Assembly (NCBI GenBank): GCA_947652605.1 | Contig: OX393578.1 | Coordinates: 3,348,001-3,412,000, forward strand | Source: Elmis aenea | Lineage: Eukaryota; Arthropoda; Insecta; Coleoptera; Elmidae | Length of the DNA: 64,000 nucleotides | Reading direction: 5' to 3' | In this document: positions 34,201 through 42,564 of the stretch, piece by piece | Layout of the letters: each line of letters begins with the position of its first letter | Numbering within the stretch: position 1 is the stretch's first letter | The notes under the pieces: generated by a model | Databases searched by the model: none | Told to the model about the DNA's origin: nothing | The model's input: only the letters and a program-made list of their open reading frames with translations | Program-made: the position numbers and the translations under genes

Positions 34201-34576
34201 AACTGCTCGAAAGAACGAATGGCCGCTCGATAAGATGTGTCTTCTGACCGACGTCACCAAGAAGCAAAAGGAAGATTTTACTTCCGCACCAAGAGAAGGT
34301 GCCTACGTGAACGGTCTATATATGGAAGGAGCGCGCTGGGATATAGCTTCGGGAAGCATCGCCGAATCCAAGTTGAAAGAACTCTTCCCGGTTATGCCTG
34401 TAGTGTTTATTAAAGCGATTACCCAGGATAAACAGGACAGCAGGAACATGTACGACTGTCCAGTTTATAAGACGCGCTCGAGAGGACCAACTTTCGTGTG
34501 GACTTTCAACCTGAAGACGAAAGAGAAGGCCACCAAGTGGACTTTGGGTGGCGTAGCACTTCTACTACAAATTTAG
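10074..34576 (+). CDS. Dhc93AB: Axonemal dynein heavy chain, outer-arm beta class (spliced, 8 exons)
   Basis: Motor subunit of outer dynein arms; uses ATP to slide axonemal doublet microtubules in sperm flagella and in chordotonal or other motile-type cilia. Joining exons 10074-10223, 15140-15481, 15539-17357, 20045-20352, 21551-22774, 22824-23396, 23562-25274 and 27014-34576 gives 4563 codons with no stop or frameshift. The family is usually about 4500. The tail covers residues 1 to about 1470, then the linker. P-loops are AAA1 GPAGTGKT (1948), AAA2 GFSGTGKS (2229), AAA3 GAAGSGKT (2555) and AAA4 GVGGSGKQ (2902). Walker B motifs are [21 protein letters not shown] and FLMTDA. The stalk and microtubule-binding domain lie at about 3130-3430, and AAA5, AAA6 and the C-terminal domain follow. 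Phrases such as [18 protein letters not shown] and [17 protein letters not shown] are typical of DNAH9/11/17. A Pro/Lys/Glu-rich insertion (883-950) is unusual. Orthology to Dhc93AB rather than its paralogue kl-5 is not decided. Confidence 0.93.
10224..11232. other. Dynein intron 1, 5' part, nothing recognised
   Basis: AT-rich intron sequence (the whole intron is 10224-15139) with no coding frame; mobile elements follow it. Confidence 0.6.
11233..12474 (-). mobile_element. mariner (DD34D) element, full length but inactive
   Basis: Terminal inverted repeats CGAGGTGAGCGCCAAAATTT (11233) and the inverse of the right end (to 12474) match over about 30 bp. TA flanks both sides (11231-11232, 12475-12476). 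The minus strand encodes a mariner transposase in pieces. From its N-terminus it reads [20 protein letters not shown], a helix-turn-helix part [27 protein letters not shown] (first catalytic Asp), HYNTPVHTA (second Asp replaced by Tyr) and [13 protein letters not shown] (third Asp present). Stops near 11945-11952 and frameshifts near 11650 and 11900 break it. It lies in dynein intron 1, antisense to the gene. A close relative is at 60533-61790. Confidence 0.95.
13511..14101. mobile_element. Foldback/MITE with about 95-bp inverted ends (intron 1)
   Basis: Sequence 13517-13612 is matched in reverse complement by 14003-14096, including GGTTAAATTACCAAAAATGT. The right end reads CACCCTG followed by TA; the left outer tip has decayed. 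The interior (13678-13835) is shared with 55590-55735, so this interior or a related element is dispersed. Confidence 0.8.
14285..15005. mobile_element. Foldback element with about 280-bp inverted arms (intron 1)
   Basis: 14297-14590 pairs with 14680-14990 in reverse complement. Matching blocks include GTCACGATACCTTGTCGCTA, GGCCATTTTCTTCGG and TAAAATGGTG with their counterparts. No coding content was seen. It ends about 135 bp before dynein exon 2. Confidence 0.8.
15140..15481 (+). CDS. Dhc93AB: Dynein heavy chain exon 2
   Basis: Acceptor TTTCAG and donor GTAAAC enclose 114 codons in phase 0 ([20 protein letters not shown] to SFSNIVYQ). It encodes the N-terminal end of the dynein tail, where family members have an LIP-LGFP-LK-K-YFLRK pattern; here it reads [20 protein letters not shown]. 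Confidence 0.85.
15539..17357 (+). CDS. Dhc93AB: Dynein heavy chain exon 3 (tail, DHC_N1)
   Basis: Follows a 57-bp intron (acceptor TGTAG). It opens with GTG, which is an internal Val, not a start. 606 codons plus one base end at A17357 before GTAAGT. The product is the N-terminal tail that binds intermediate chains and neighbouring heavy chains, with the typical [16 protein letters not shown] (aligned to FWxxRxxNLxxIxEQL). Confidence 0.95.
18469..19617. mobile_element. PIF/Harbinger-like MITE nested in family A
   Basis: The ends AGCGGGGTACACACGTACAA (18469) and the inverse of the right end (AGCGTGGCACACACGTACAA) are inverted repeats. TAA is duplicated on both sides (18466-18468 and 19618-19620). 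Removing it and one TAA restores the family A sequence seen at 40414-40440. A 3-bp TAA/TTA duplication is the mark of PIF/Harbinger elements. No transposase is present. Confidence 0.75.
18604..19566. mobile_element. CACCCTGTA-type insertion inside the Harbinger-like MITE
   Basis: It is bounded by TA-CAGGGTTCTC (18604) and ACCCTG-TA (19566). Its right part holds a strong inverted repeat, 19166-19311 against 19418-19560, sharing GTGTATTTAATCCTTATTTG and its inverse. It forms a third layer of nesting in intron 3. Confidence 0.65.
20045..20352 (+). CDS. Dhc93AB: Dynein heavy chain exon 4
   Basis: Acceptor TTTTAG; two bases complete the Asn codon split with exon 3, then 102 codons to the donor GTAAAC. 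The residues run [18 protein letters not shown] to [11 protein letters not shown]. The tail continues through the [18 protein letters not shown] segment. Confidence 0.92.
20451..21470. mobile_element. Foldback element with about 310-bp inverted arms (intron 4)
   Basis: 20451-20758 is matched inverted by 21150-21470, and TA flanks both ends. Shared blocks include CAGGGCGTTTCTTGAGTATT / AATACTTAAGAAATGCCCTG and a GGGGTTGTAACTCC block. The interior hosts a solo minisatellite arm (20765-20978). Confidence 0.9.
20765..20978 (+). repeat. Solo copy of the 14-bp minisatellite arm (intron 4)
   Basis: AGAAGTATTAATATACAAGA, then the AT-rich module with ATAAATAAAAACAATCACAT, then about five GAAGAATTGTGGGC-type units, and the end GTTCCTAGACCCA. 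It matches 35354-35560 and the inverse of 8925-9180. Confidence 0.85.
21551..22774 (+). CDS. Dhc93AB: Dynein heavy chain exon 5, with Pro/Lys-rich insertion
   Basis: Acceptor TTTTTTAG to donor GTGACA, 408 codons in phase 0. It starts with [10 protein letters not shown], then ten prolines (883-892) and a Lys/Glu/Gly-rich stretch to residue about 950. It rejoins the family alignment at [15 protein letters not shown]. The insertion is open in frame and flanked by good tail sequence, so it is probably real protein rather than intron. Confidence 0.93.
22824..23396 (+). CDS. Dhc93AB: Dynein heavy chain exon 6
   Basis: After an unusually short 49-bp intron (22775-22823), 191 codons run [20 protein letters not shown] to [11 protein letters not shown]; the donor is GTCAGT. 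VAPLQA and RHW are conserved tail/linker-boundary residues. The first GTG is an internal Val. Confidence 0.93.
23562..25274 (+). CDS. Dhc93AB: Dynein heavy chain exon 7 (linker and AAA1)
   Basis: Acceptor GATAG to donor GTAAGT, 571 codons. It encodes the linker (DHC_N2; [38 protein letters not shown]) and the start of AAA1 with Walker [20 protein letters not shown] and Walker [13 protein letters not shown]1 is the main hydrolysis site. It ends at GEDIIIIWT, which joins [18 protein letters not shown] in exon 8. Confidence 0.97.
25711..25852. mobile_element. 142-bp hairpin MITE with TA duplication (intron 7)
   Basis: Nearly perfect inverted arms of about 60 bp (ATGGTGCCTGTCCACGTGAG... and inverse) surround a loop of about 20 bp. 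TA flanks both ends. The transcript would fold into a long hairpin. Confidence 0.85.
25897..26240 (+). repeat. CACCCTGTA-group repeat shared with 54176-54542
   Basis: Starts CAGAGTGTCCCAAACTACAA after TA, then GGGGATCTCGCTTATTATAG. The inverse, diverged copy is at 54176-54542. No right terminus was fixed here. Confidence 0.75.
26706..26884. mobile_element. Short CACCCTGTA-terminated MITE (intron 7)
   Basis: CAGGGTGTTTTTTACGC at the left and a GGAACACCCTG right end form short inverted ends around about 180 bp of AT-rich DNA. Confidence 0.55.
27014..34576 (+). CDS. Dhc93AB: Dynein heavy chain exon 8 (rest of AAA1 to C-terminus, one 7.56-kb exon)
   Basis: Acceptor ATTTTAG, then [20 protein letters not shown] to the stop TAG at 34574. 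It encodes 2520 residues without an intron: the end of AAA1, AAA2 ([18 protein letters not shown]), AAA3 ([21 protein letters not shown]), AAA4 ([18 protein letters not shown]) and the coiled-coil stalk with the microtubule-binding domain. AAA5, AAA6 and the C-terminal domain (MEGARWD...[18 protein letters not shown]) complete it. AAA3 and AAA4 keep Walker motifs and may still bind nucleotide. Confidence 0.98.
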   Translation, partial: VGIFITMNPGYAGRTELPENLKALFRPCAMVVPDFELICEIMLVAEGFQDARLLARKFITLYTLCKELLSKQDHYDWGLRAIKSVLVVAGSLRRGDRQRPEDQVLMRALRDFNIPKIITEDVPVFMGLIGDLFPALDVPRKRTPEFEKLVKKSATDLKLQPEDGFVLKVVQLEELFAVRHSVFVIGFSGTGKSGVWKTLMRTYFNQKRKPFYNDLNPKSVTNDELFGVINPSTREWKDGLFSVIMRDQANLPGNGPKWIVLDGDIDPMWIESLNTLMDDNKVLTLASNERIALTTHMRLLFEIANLRTATPATVSRAGILYINPSDLGWNPYIASWIDTRTQQSEKANLIILFDKYIPPCLDMIRKYSKITPISEIAHLSMLCYLLDCFLTPNNVPADCPKEWYEIYFVFCIIWAFGSALFQDQIIDWRNEFSKWFTNEFKSVKFPIGGTVFHYYIEDETKRFCPWTDLVPSFELDPDVPLQAALVNTAETVRLRFFMDLLIQTKHPIMLIGAAGSGKTVLVQDKMSSLPEQYAVTNVPFNFYTNSLMLQNVLERPLEKKAGRVYGPPGSKTMIYFIDDMNMPEVDKYFTVQPHTLIRQWMDYQHWYDRQKLSLKDIHNVQFVSCMNPTAGSFTIDPRLQRHFCVFAVNFPSQEALNHIYYSIFSQHLNNPLLRYNNNVKKWAGSIVQAALTLHGKVSATFLPTAIKFHYVFNLRDLSNIFQGMLFAVGEAIPTQSDLIRLWMHEATRVYADKLTERKDIDVFNKLVVEVVKKGFDELDENAVMEKPLIFCHFAEGMGDPKYYQIRDFPTLNRLLLEALAGYNDLVAAMNLVLFEDAMHHICRINRILEAPRGNALLIGVGGSGKQSLTRLSSFISAIDVFQVQLKKGYSMNDLKADLAIIYRRVGLKNVGAVFLMTDAQVAEESWLVVINDMLASGEIPDLLVDEDIENIINLMRAEVKGAGLQDTRETCWKFYIERCRRLLKVVLCFSPVGSTLRVRGRKFPAVVTCTAIDWFHEWPKEALESVSRIFLAEIEVLPPEHVSSVSLFMSFVHSVVNDMSAVYLQNERRYNYTTPKSFLEQIALYSKLLTEKIKYLEYSIERFEVGLERLATTSVAADALKDTLAVQEVELAKKNLAADDLIKVLTVEKAKVGAENDIAVEEGIKVKIIEEEVNVKAKICAEDLAKAEPALLAAQAALNTLNKNNLTELKSFGTPPPAVVAVSAAVLVLFSPKNKIPKDRSWKACKMMMGKVDQFLSDLINYDKENMSAEVVKATLEYTKDPEFIPEVIYGKSIAAAGLCAWVINILKFYDVFVVVEPKRKAYQKAMTDLNDARNKLADLNEKVAKLEAQLGVLRRDYEEAADEKQRCQDEADSTALKIDLANRMVNGLASENVRWRVSVGNYKAAYVTMPGDVLLVTAFISYVGCFTRKYRMDMINRHWLPYLKNSEPKIPMTEGLDPLTLLTDDAQIAQWNNEGLPTDRMSSENATILTNSARWPLMIDPQLQGIKWIKNKYGATLTVVRLSTRNYLDTIERCISNGQVVLLENIGESVDAVLDPILGRVLVKKGKCIKIGDKEVDFDPRFRLILQTKLGNPHYKPEIQAQTTLINFTVTRDGLEEQLLAEVVKAERPDLEQLKSTLTKQNNDFKITLKYCEDNLLERLSSATGNIVGDVKLVENLETTKRTSADIEVKVAEAKITSVKIDEAREQYRPAATRASLLYFILNDLNKINAIYQFSLKAFSVVFQNALIRAEPAEKLKDRVVNLLDSITFMVFMYTTRGLFECDKLIFMAQMAFQILLHIGDIIPDELDFLLRFPIVANVSSPVEFLTNVSWGGIKALSNMDEFKNLDKDLEGSAKRWKKFVESECPEKEKFPGEWKNKSALQKLCMMRALRADRMTYAVLGFIEEKLGNKFITARSVPFEKSYEETSNSTPTFFILSPGVNPLKDVEKLGKTLGITFDKGNFHSVSLGQGQEVVAESAMDIAAAEGHWVILQNIHLVARWLATLEKKMEQYNEHSHEVYRLYLSAEAAGDPSSNVLPQGILESSIKITNEPPTGMYANLHKALDNFNQETLEMCTKESEFKAILFSLCYFHAVVAERRKFGPQGWNRNYPFNVGDLTISVNVLYNYLEGNNKVPWDDLRYLFGEIMYGGHITDDWDRRLCRTFLVEYMQAELLEGELQFAPGFFAPPNTDYPGYHRYIDDRLPPETPYLYGLHPNAEIGFLTNISEIMFKTIFELQPRDSGAGSVGGMSREDKVRSILDDIVDKLPEAFPVAEMMAKVEDRTPYIIVAFQECERMNWLTREMRRSLNELDLGLKGELTITPAMETLEQALFMDAVPDSWSVKAYPSLLPLGQWCGDLSIRIKELDNWVGDFSLPSSVWLGGFFNPQSFLTAIMQQTARKNEWPLDKMCLLTDVTKKQKEDFTSAPREGAYVNGLYMEGARWDIASGSIAESKLKELFPVMPVVFIKAITQDKQDSRNMYDCPVYKTRSRGPTFVWTFNLKTKEKATKWTLGGVALLLQI

Positions 34577-34826
34577 CAATCGGTGTACCGTTCTATATGG
34601 AACGGATAATTTTTATTATAAAACTGTGAATATCGTTTTAAATGTATATGTATATTTTTTTTAATACAAATTTTATATAATATTCTTTTATAAATTTGAT
34701 TTCCCATAAAATAAGAGAAACTAGATATGAATATTCAATGTAGTCCCAACAATCTGCAGTAATTTCAAAAATTATCTTTTGCATAGTAAAGTGTTTCCAA
34801 GATTTCTTAACAGATTTATGGTATAA

Positions 34827-34832
34827 AATAAA
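34827..34832 (+). terminator. Candidate polyadenylation signal of the dynein gene
   Basis: AATAAA about 250 bp after the stop codon, the first canonical hexamer downstream. The real cleavage site is unknown. Confidence 0.45.
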
Positions 34833-35067
34833 GTTGTACACAAAATATTTTATTTATTGAAAATATTTACTTAAGAATTAAGTCTTATGCACAACTTTCG
34901 GACATTTTTTAAAAATATTTAAAAAAATTCGACCAAAAACAAGGCAATTATAAATTATATTAGTGTTTAAGAGAATATGTTGTAGCAAATAACTTTTTGT
35001 TAAACAATAAAAATAAAGAGATAAGAAATAATACAAATAAGCTAAACTAAAAATTACAAAAGATTGC

Positions 35068-35353
35068 AGTCCTATACCTATTGTATACTTGTGATATTCC
35101 AAAGTTAGAAAACAATACTATAGTGACCTTTGCCGACCACACGGCTATTTTAGCAATGGAAAGAAAAAATATAGAATCATCCGAGAAATTACAAGCAGCT
35201 GCCAATCAGATCAACAACTGGACAAAAACATGGCGATTAAAGTTTGATGAAACTAAGTCATTACATGTCAATTTTACCAATAAGAGATTTGAACAAGTAC
35301 CAATCAACTTAAATAATAAACAAATTCCATACTCCAACACAGCAAAATACTTA
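35068..35353 (+). mobile_element. Jockey-like LINE fragment
   Basis: Reads CDIPKLENNTIVTFADHTAI (the FADD box mutated to FADH), WTKTWRLKFDETK and YSNTAKYLG, the same protein segment as 46540-46815. It stops exactly where the minisatellite arm at 35354 begins. Confidence 0.9.
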
Positions 35354-35560
35354 GGTAAAATAATCTGCAAAAATTACCTTATAAATAAAAACAATCATAT
35401 TTACAAATAAAATTTGTGATATGCTTGCATGCGGCGAAAAACTGTGGCTGCGAAGAATTGTGGCGGCGAATAATTGTGTAGGCGAAGAATTGTGTAGGCG
35501 AAGAATTGTGGGCGAAGAATTGTGGGCGAAGAATTGTGGGCGAAGAATGTTCCTAGACCC
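35354..35560 (+). repeat. Solo copy of the 14-bp minisatellite arm
   Basis: AT-rich module from 35354, then seven or so GAAGAATTGTGGGC-type units (some expanded by GTA), ending GTTCCTAGACCCA at about 35560. The left flank is a LINE fragment. Confidence 0.88.
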
Positions 35561-36599
35561 AATAATTAGTGTACTTATATTATTTTAGCAAACTAAGGAC
35601 TACTATTGGGTAAACTTTAGACTAAGTTTGAACATTATTAATTTATTCCATTGGTCTCAAAGACCAGATTTCATTGTTATAAAATCTACTAAGATTTAAA
35701 TAATAATAATAATAATAACAAAAAAACTAATGTAACTTTAATAGCTCTAGTCAATTACTTTTGTAGGCTGTTGTAAAGAACAAAATTTTTAGAACAGTAA
35801 ACGTGACGAAAAACAGAATTATAAGCGTAAAAAAAATGCAATTTATTTCATGGCAGTTACACGTCATTCTTACTACATGTAGTAACATGACTGTATGAGT
35901 CATGCAGTCACTCACTGTAGGATAAAACTATCCCCTCATATATTAATTCATTATTTATCGTATAAAATTAAGCCCCAGGCGATCAATAAATTCCCACCCC
36001 AACCAAAACAATTCAAATAGACAACGTTGAAATTAACGAACGATATGACTAAATTTTGTTTGATTTTTAACATACGTTTGAATTATTTGTTGCATAATCA
36101 TATCGTCCGGTAGCGGAGAGAAATTTATCACACGAACTGTTGTGGAAAATTTGATTAATACAGCAGAGACCGTGGTTTTTACACGCTTTTATCCTATGCT
36201 GATATTTTCTGGTAGATTTGTAATTGTTTTAAAACGAGTAACAAGTAAAAAAACATTTAGGGTAGTACCGGCTGAGTTGAATTATACTGCATTCTCGGAT
36301 TATCAATCTTGGGAGCCCGGAATGGATCTTTTATGCGCCCCCAATCTAACATAAATTTTAAAATAGAACCCTTAGAACACTAATTTAGAAAATAATACTT
36401 TGCTGGAGAAATGGACTGAGCCGCGAAGGGTAATGTTGATATAACTTTGTAATTGATTTTTGGCTGTTTGTACAGGCAAAGTGATTTAAAAATTATGGAA
36501 TAGAGTTTATCGTCACGTCTTTTCTTATAAACATTCTATCGTGATATTTATTTATCTATTTATACAGAACAGAACAAAACAGGCCGAACCCAAATTACG
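35561..36599. other. AT-rich stretch, nothing recognised
   Basis: No domain-bearing frame. A small imperfect hairpin cluster of ACATGTAGT / TGAGTCATG type lies at about 35870-35920. Confidence 0.4.
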
Positions 36600-37430
36600 C
36601 TCTCGTTTTTTATTATTAATATACATAGATAGTAAAGTAAATGATCGAGTTAGAATAGGATTACTTTAGGGTAATGTTTAAATGAATGAAATGATAGACT
36701 AAATATATCAATATTTATAAATGCTTGATTATAGGAGTAAAGAATTCTGTTAATTGGCGAGTTAAAAAAGGCATTTGTGCTACAGGGTGTTAAATAAAAG
36801 AAAAAATGGTGTCGTAGACCTAATCTCGGTACTTTAAAATTTATTAATGCTAGAATATTAGGACAATCCATTTTGTAGTTAATAATTTGGTAAAGAAATA
36901 TTATATTACCAAGTGTTTCACGAGATTTTAAGGAGAGCATGTTTAGATCTTTACAATGTTGTTCATATGGTTTCTCTGGAAGTTTGTGTTTTTTTTTGTG
37001 TAAAAATGATATACATTTCTTTTGAATTCCCTCGATTTTACTAGCGTAGGTGTCATATTGTGGAATCCATATGATAGAGGCAAAATTTAAAATGCTATTA
37101 ACATATAACATGAATAATACAGTGTTCTAATAGTATTAACATTATTAAAATGTTTTAAGGAGCGTATGATAAAACCAAGCATTTTAAGAGATTTATTTTT
37201 AATGTATTCGATATGTTCAGCAAAAAGAAGTTTAGGGTCTAATAGGATTCCTAAATCTTTTACCACTGTGTCGTTCATAAGAGTTGAATTATTCAAAGAA
37301 TAGTTATGTAGGATTATATTTTTGGTTCGTACAAAATTAATTTTATAGCACTTACTGACATTCAAGGCAAGTTTGTTTATTTGACAGTATACAGTCTACT
37401 AAGCTTGTCCATGGTTTTATGAATCTAAAC
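36600..37430 (-). mobile_element. LINE 3' end (Jockey/CR1-like RT), antisense
   Basis: On the minus strand the protein reads LNVSKCYKINF, then VKDLGILLDPKLLFAEHIEY, a KSLKMLGFIIRSLKHF block, LNFASIIWIPQYD and IEGIQKKCISFLHKK. This is the standard post-catalytic region of Jockey/R1/CR1-type elements. A frameshift near 37100 divides it. The catalytic part and 5' half are absent. Confidence 0.85.
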
Positions 37431-38719
37431 GTGAACCTATATTTAAATTCATTAGGCAAATGATTTTTTAAGGTTTCAATTAACCAATTGATTATATGCA
37501 AAGATGTATTAAATGTATTGAATTCTATTAAACTCGCGGTAGCTCAGCAAATATCACAGATTTATTGAACAGCGAAGGGATTTTTTTTTCTTGTTTGCCA
37601 ATTAAATAATTCAAATGCTATTTATGCTTAAAGAAGTTTCAAACGTTAAAATTTAGCATTAGCATTTTATAAAACATTTAAATAATCATAATTTTACTGA
37701 AGAATGTAAACTTTTTTTCATGTTAAGTCAAGCAAGTCATCAATGTTTGAACAGCGAGAAGACGACAATAGATGAGTCTTAGATGTTAAGTTCTTTGGTA
37801 TACTAGGAATAGAATCAAGTTACTCATTAATCTAAGACTAATCGTAACATCATTTAAATTAAATTAATATATAATTAATGCCAAGCAAAACTGAAATGAT
37901 TAAGCCAGCTAAATCTCGCACGATAAGATTTTGTTGTTGTTTTATATTTGATAAAATTTTTTAATAACGCTATCTATAAGCTACAACTACTGAGATTAGT
38001 TTATATTTGTTAAAATCCTTGAAAAAGCTTCATCAATATTGAAAAAATTTAATATAAGCTAATCCAATGTCATTATAAAAAAAAATACAACTCCTAGACG
38101 AACTTCTAACAATCAGACCAACTTTTACATAAAATGATCAAGGTTTTCTAACCTCTGGTAATTTTAAATTAAGAACAGGATTATTAGACAGAGCGGCAAG
38201 TGCTTTATGGTTTTTTTGAAATTTCGAGAGTTCTTGAGAAATGTAAAATATAATAATCCAACCTCGAAAAGTGAAAAACTCTAACCTTAGCGCATCGACG
38301 AATCTTTGATTAAAACTTTTAGGAAAGGCAAAACTTTCAAAGGTTTTCAGAAGCGCCAGATTTAAGCTCGTTCAAAGCTCAAATAAATAGTGGTAAGCGC
38401 CGTAAATGATTAAAAATTTCAGACTGAGTTAACGTTGAGCGCGGTAAAGTTTTCGTATAGAGGCTTTACAAAAAGGAGGTGCATATTAAATGGAAAGCAT
38501 CCCGTATCACGAAATATACAAGTGGGAATACAACATTATTTCGCATATGGCTTTAATTCGGTACGCAGGGGAGAAAGATGACTCATCAAACACGCACAAT
38601 TCAAAGGGAGACAGACTTAGACCCACCCGGCAACGACAACACTTGTTGCCAAGGCGACCATCTTCTGTGTGTACATGTGCGCGCTTTTCAAAACGCAACC
38701 CCTTGAAATAATTATTGTA
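37431..38719. other. AT-rich intergenic stretch, nothing recognised
   Basis: No gene is supported. Base composition shifts towards GC after about 38560, approaching the next gene. Confidence 0.4.
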
Positions 38720-39269
38720 ACTCATCGCGGCGTTGTCGATGGTTCATTTTTAACTCCCGAGGGCCGTACCGAAGTGGTAATGGTAACTCAAAAGTGGCGT
38801 TTGTCGGCGAGTTTTCAGTTGCGGCGTTTTCACGGTCGCTTATTTCCGGGGCTCCGGTGTTTACGAGTGCCTCGGCGCTGCTCGGAAATTCTCGCGGCTC
38901 AGGGGTAGTTGTCCGGGCGGAGTCACTCCGCAGTGCTTCTGCAGGATGGGGGTGGAAATCTCGACGAATTTAATAAGCGCAACACCTGGTTAGTCTCGTG
39001 GACGTGACTCGGTGTGCGATCGTGAAAAAGTGTTGGTTGACCTATAAAAATTTATAGTGACTGATTTTGTGTTTGCGGCTTGCACTGGACGATTCTTAAA
39101 CTTTACAATCGAAGTTTTGCAAAAAACGTGATGAAAATTTTGCGGTATTTGGGCGGCGGAGTCGAGCTGGCGCGGCCTAGCGCGTCACGTACGGTTTAAT
39201 TTTTTTCTTGCGTGTGTGCGGGTGCAAGTGGTAAATTTTGGTATTGCCGAGGGACATGTAGCTACGGGG
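38720..39269 (+). promoter_or_regulatory. CpG-rich promoter/5' leader of the Sidestep-like gene
   Basis: This 550-bp stretch is much richer in G+C and CpG than anything around it (for example CGCGGCTCAGGGG, GGCGCGGCCTAGCGCG). It directly precedes a signal-peptide-bearing exon. I read it as promoter and 5' UTR; a transcription start was not fixed. In-frame GTG codons from 39216 on are leader, not coding. Confidence 0.5.
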
Positions 39270-39669
39270 ATGCTTTCCGTTTGGCATCTGCTTGTATTGC
39301 TCTTGGCACGCGGTGCCGCGTCCGCAACGGACGTCGCGGAAATGGAATACTCCGAAGCGCGCGAAGGTAGCGAGGCCGAACTACCTTGCAGTCTTCAGCC
39401 GCTCCATCCGCCAGATAAAGTTAGGATGATCATGTGGCAACGCGGTGAAAACGAGAACGAAATGTATAAGTACGACATGACTGGGGTGCGACCTCAGCAC
39501 TGGGCCGACCCTTCGGTTGGGAACAGGTACTTCTTGAGACTCCTGGATGAAGACCGGGCCATGCTCACCATCTCCCTAACGCGATTGTCTGATGAAGCTA
39601 TGTATCATTGCCGCGTTGATTTTTATCGCTCCCCTACTAGATACACACACGTTAATCTCACCATAGTCG
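39270..39669 (+). CDS. Sidestep-family Ig cell-surface protein, first coding exon
   Basis: It starts at ATG 39270 with a clear signal peptide (MLSVWHLLVLLLARGAASA). One V-type immunoglobulin domain follows, with B-strand Cys in AELPCSL, Trp in IMWQRGE, F-strand Cys in AMYHCRVDF, and the preceding L-DEAMY pattern. YKYDMTG, QHWADPSVGNRYF and VDFYRSPTRYTHVNLTIV match the first Ig domain of Drosophila Sidestep and its relatives (side-II to side-VIII), receptors for Beat proteins in axon guidance and synapse matching. The exon ends with the donor GTAAGT after one base of the next codon (phase 1), as usual between Ig exons. Later Ig domains, the transmembrane segment and the cytoplasmic tail are not visible, so they probably lie beyond 64000. 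I cannot tell which family member it is. Confidence 0.85.
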
Positions 39670-39752
39670 GTAAGTCACTTTTCTTGTCAGCTTTCGACCC
39701 TAACCAATAAAATATTCATACCTACTTCAATATAAACAACAAAAACTGTGTA

Positions 39753-40480
39753 CAGGGTGGGCAAATTTCGATGTTTTCATAGGAAATCTCGGTAACTATA
39801 AGAGATATCGAAAAACGGACCCCACTTCCTTGATATCTTTTTTCTAGAAAAAGCTAAGGGGAAAACTAAAACCGGTTATCGTCTTTTGTTTTCGAGTTAT
39901 CGCCGATAACTCGATTTTTCGACTCTCCGTTTTTTGACTATATCTCGCTTGTTTATGAAAATAAAGAAAAATAATTTTGACGTTCAACAGGCACTTTTTT
40001 GATAAGAATGCAGTGGCGTAGACAATTAAAAAAAAAATATTCGAAACTCGAGTTGTGACATGAAGTTGTATTTTTTAAAAATAGAACCCATAGTTGGCTG
40101 TGGCATCACGAGAAACGGGATTTTTCCCCATTCGAATGATTTATATCATGTGGGGTCGATTTATTAATTTTCCTTACATTATAGCAAAAATTAAGGTAAT
40201 TTTTCGTATTTAATTTCTTTCTAGTAGTAGGCTTATTTGATTAAGAATATACCTGGTAAAACAAACAGTCATTCTGTTGTTTTAAAAACAATTTGAAAGA
40301 AATAATCACGTTTAATTGTTGAATGACGAAAAGGCCTACAAATATTACAAAAAGTATGATATGTAAGAATGTTTTATTCAAAGTAATAATAGTTCTGAAG
40401 CTGCAAGTAAAACTTATTTTAATCGTTACCCAGAGAGAAGGCAACCTAATCAATTTAATTTTGGAAAATTAAAACAAAAA
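39753..40480 (+). mobile_element. Family A element, single arm
   Basis: Begins TA-CAGGGTGGGCAAATTTCG and runs parallel to 17469-18060, with the same GAATCTCGGTAACTATAAG-type, ACTCGATTTTTCGAC and CCCATAGTTGG blocks. It is closest to the inverted arm at 19621-20015 in its last 250 bp. It lacks the mirror arm. It sits just after the Sidestep-like exon, in its intron. Confidence 0.8.
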
Positions 40481-40559
40481 TGGTGTTCAGAATTGTCTCA
40501 TAATCAGGTGAAAAAGATTAATTCTGTATAGGAAACCCTGCACATATTTTTTACCAAGT

Positions 40560-40700
40560 TCAATTCAACCATTGTTTAATACAATCTTGGTTTCCAGGTT
40601 TGGAACCGCGTCTTCTATATTTAGAAGTAGTTGACGTTTCGACCATTGTGTCTTGGTCTTTTTCAAAACGACTGACAACCATTGTTGCTTAACCCGTTGC
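40560..40700 (-). repeat. Dispersed repeat with GGTCGAAACGTC motif
   Basis: The minus strand reads AAAGACCAAGACACAATGGT then CGAAACGTC and GCGGTTCCAAACCTGG. Related copies are at 51095-51180 (same orientation) and 51398-51490 (opposite). Such motifs are common in the terminal repeats of Penelope-like elements. Confidence 0.6.
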
Positions 40701-41684
40701 GGTTCAACGTCGGGTCGTACCCGCCAGCATATTTTAACGCCTGCGTTACAAGGTCGGCTGACTTCATTATAACTGCGGCTCATTTTCATTTTAAAATTAG
40801 AAACCTGTAGCTGTATGTATAAGGAACTGTTATCAGTAGATGTCGCTGCCAAAAATTTAATTATTTAGTTATAATTTCGGAAAATTAATCGGTACAATTA
40901 ATTGGACCGCAAAGGGTTAAGTTTTGAAAATATTTTTCACAGTCAACATTATTATTATTAAAACTGAATTTTTTTTACAAAGATTTTGACGCCAATCCGT
41001 CGTTCTATGTAAGAATAACTCGGAGTCCAAATTTTGAACGACAGCGGGCAGCGAAACATAAAAAAAGGTTTTTTAATCAAAGCAAATCGTACGTTTTATT
41101 CGCAATCAATTAACTAATCGTCTGCAAGACATGTTCTGAAGGAAAAATACCAAAAGATAAATGAAAAACCTATTAATACAGAAGTCTCCAGTAGATTTTC
41201 TAATCTCACAGTGAATTCAACAGAAAAAGATTAATTTTGTGCAGCGTTCTTGAACAACCAATCACACTGTTCACAATTTTACCGGAAACGATTTAACAAA
41301 CGCAACACCAAGATCAAGCCGATCGGTAACAGTTCCGATAAGAAATATTCAGCAGACCAGCTTTGGCGAACTAAACAAAATTAATCTGGATTCCATCTCT
41401 ATTAACATTTTATTTAATTCGGGTCCGTTTTTTACGACAACTGTGATGAAGGATTTTTGTTTTATTACTGTAAATGAGATTGTTTTTGTGATGTGCCGCA
41501 TTAAATGTTTTTTTAGGACAACTGAAGTAAATCTATATGGCTGCTTCAGTGTGTAGTAGGCTGAGATTGTAGCTAATGAATAAGTAAAGTTTTGCTAAAC
41601 GGGAGAGTTTATTTCTGTAAATTAACCAACAGTAGCATTAAAGCCGTGTTAAAAACGCTTCGATTATACGGGTCGGTTAATGTA

Positions 41685-42564
41685 CAGGGTGGGCAAACTT
41701 CGATGTTTTCGTAGGGAATCTAGGTAACTATAAAAGGTATCGAAAAACGGACCCCGCTTCCTCAATCCCTTTTTTCGAGAAAAAGTTAATGGTGAAAACC
41801 AAAATTGGTTATCGTCTTTTGTTTTCGAGTTATCACCGATAACACAAGCAACCAGTGGCAGAGTTGTGGGGGTTGTTTCAATAATTTTATAAAAAACTAG
41901 TACGGCCCTGTTCAAAATCAAACTTAAACTTGTTTTTGGGTAGAGCATTTTATTCTAAACAAAAAGTGTCTGCTGACTTTTCTTGGTATCTGCCACCGTT
42001 TGGCGCGCAATTCGACTTATTTTACCATTTTGCGAAAAATTTGCTCCCAAATTCGATTTAAAAATATAGCTAATATTCGTAATAAAGAAGTAATTACCGA
42101 TTTTTGCAGTTTTTAATAACAGAACATACTAATAATGAGGAAATAAGTTCCGCTAAATTAACGATTGATGAGCATTTACTCTGCAAGTTGCAATTTTCTG
42201 CTTTTCGCGATATTTTTAGATCAAATTTTTCGCGAAAATAGTAAAATAAATCAAATTCCGCGCCAAACGGTGGCAGATACAAAGAAAACTTAAGAAACAC
42301 TTTTTGCTTAGAATAAAATTTTCTACCGAAAAACGAGATTGATTTTAAACAGGTCCGTACTAGTTTTTTATAAAATTTATTGAAACTGAACCCTCACAAC
42401 TCCGCCGATAACCGATAACTCGATTTTTCGACTACCTATATCTCGCTTGTTTATGAAAATAAAATAAAATAATGTTGACGTTCTACAGGCACTTTTTTGT
42501 TAAGAATGCAGTGGCGCAGACAATTTTTCAAAAAAAAAATGGAAATGTAATCTGGGACACCCTG
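41685..42564 (+). mobile_element. Family A element interrupted by a nested insertion
   Basis: TA-CAGGGTGGGCAAACTTCG at the left and GGGACACCCTG-TA at the right. The family A text up to 41843 resumes at about 42411 (CGATAACTCGATTTTTCGAC). The piece between is a separate element. Confidence 0.8.
41844..42404. mobile_element. hAT-like foldback element nested in family A
   Basis: Long inverted arms share GGCAGAGTTGTGGGGGTT / GGCGGAGTTGTGAGGGTT, AAAAACTAGTACGG and TGGCGC blocks (41853-42060 against 42190-42404). CCGATAAC occurs immediately left (41836-41843) and right (42405-42412), a possible 8-bp target duplication, as expected for hAT. Confidence 0.7.

Noticed and set aside
39216..39269. Upstream extension of the Ig protein from GTG 39216
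   Set aside because: The signal peptide starts at ATG 39270; the upstream residues are leader sequence.
39670..39710. Continuation of the Ig exon to the stop at 39708
   Set aside because: A perfect GTAAGT donor at 39670 and the family's phase-1 Ig boundary show these codons are intron.
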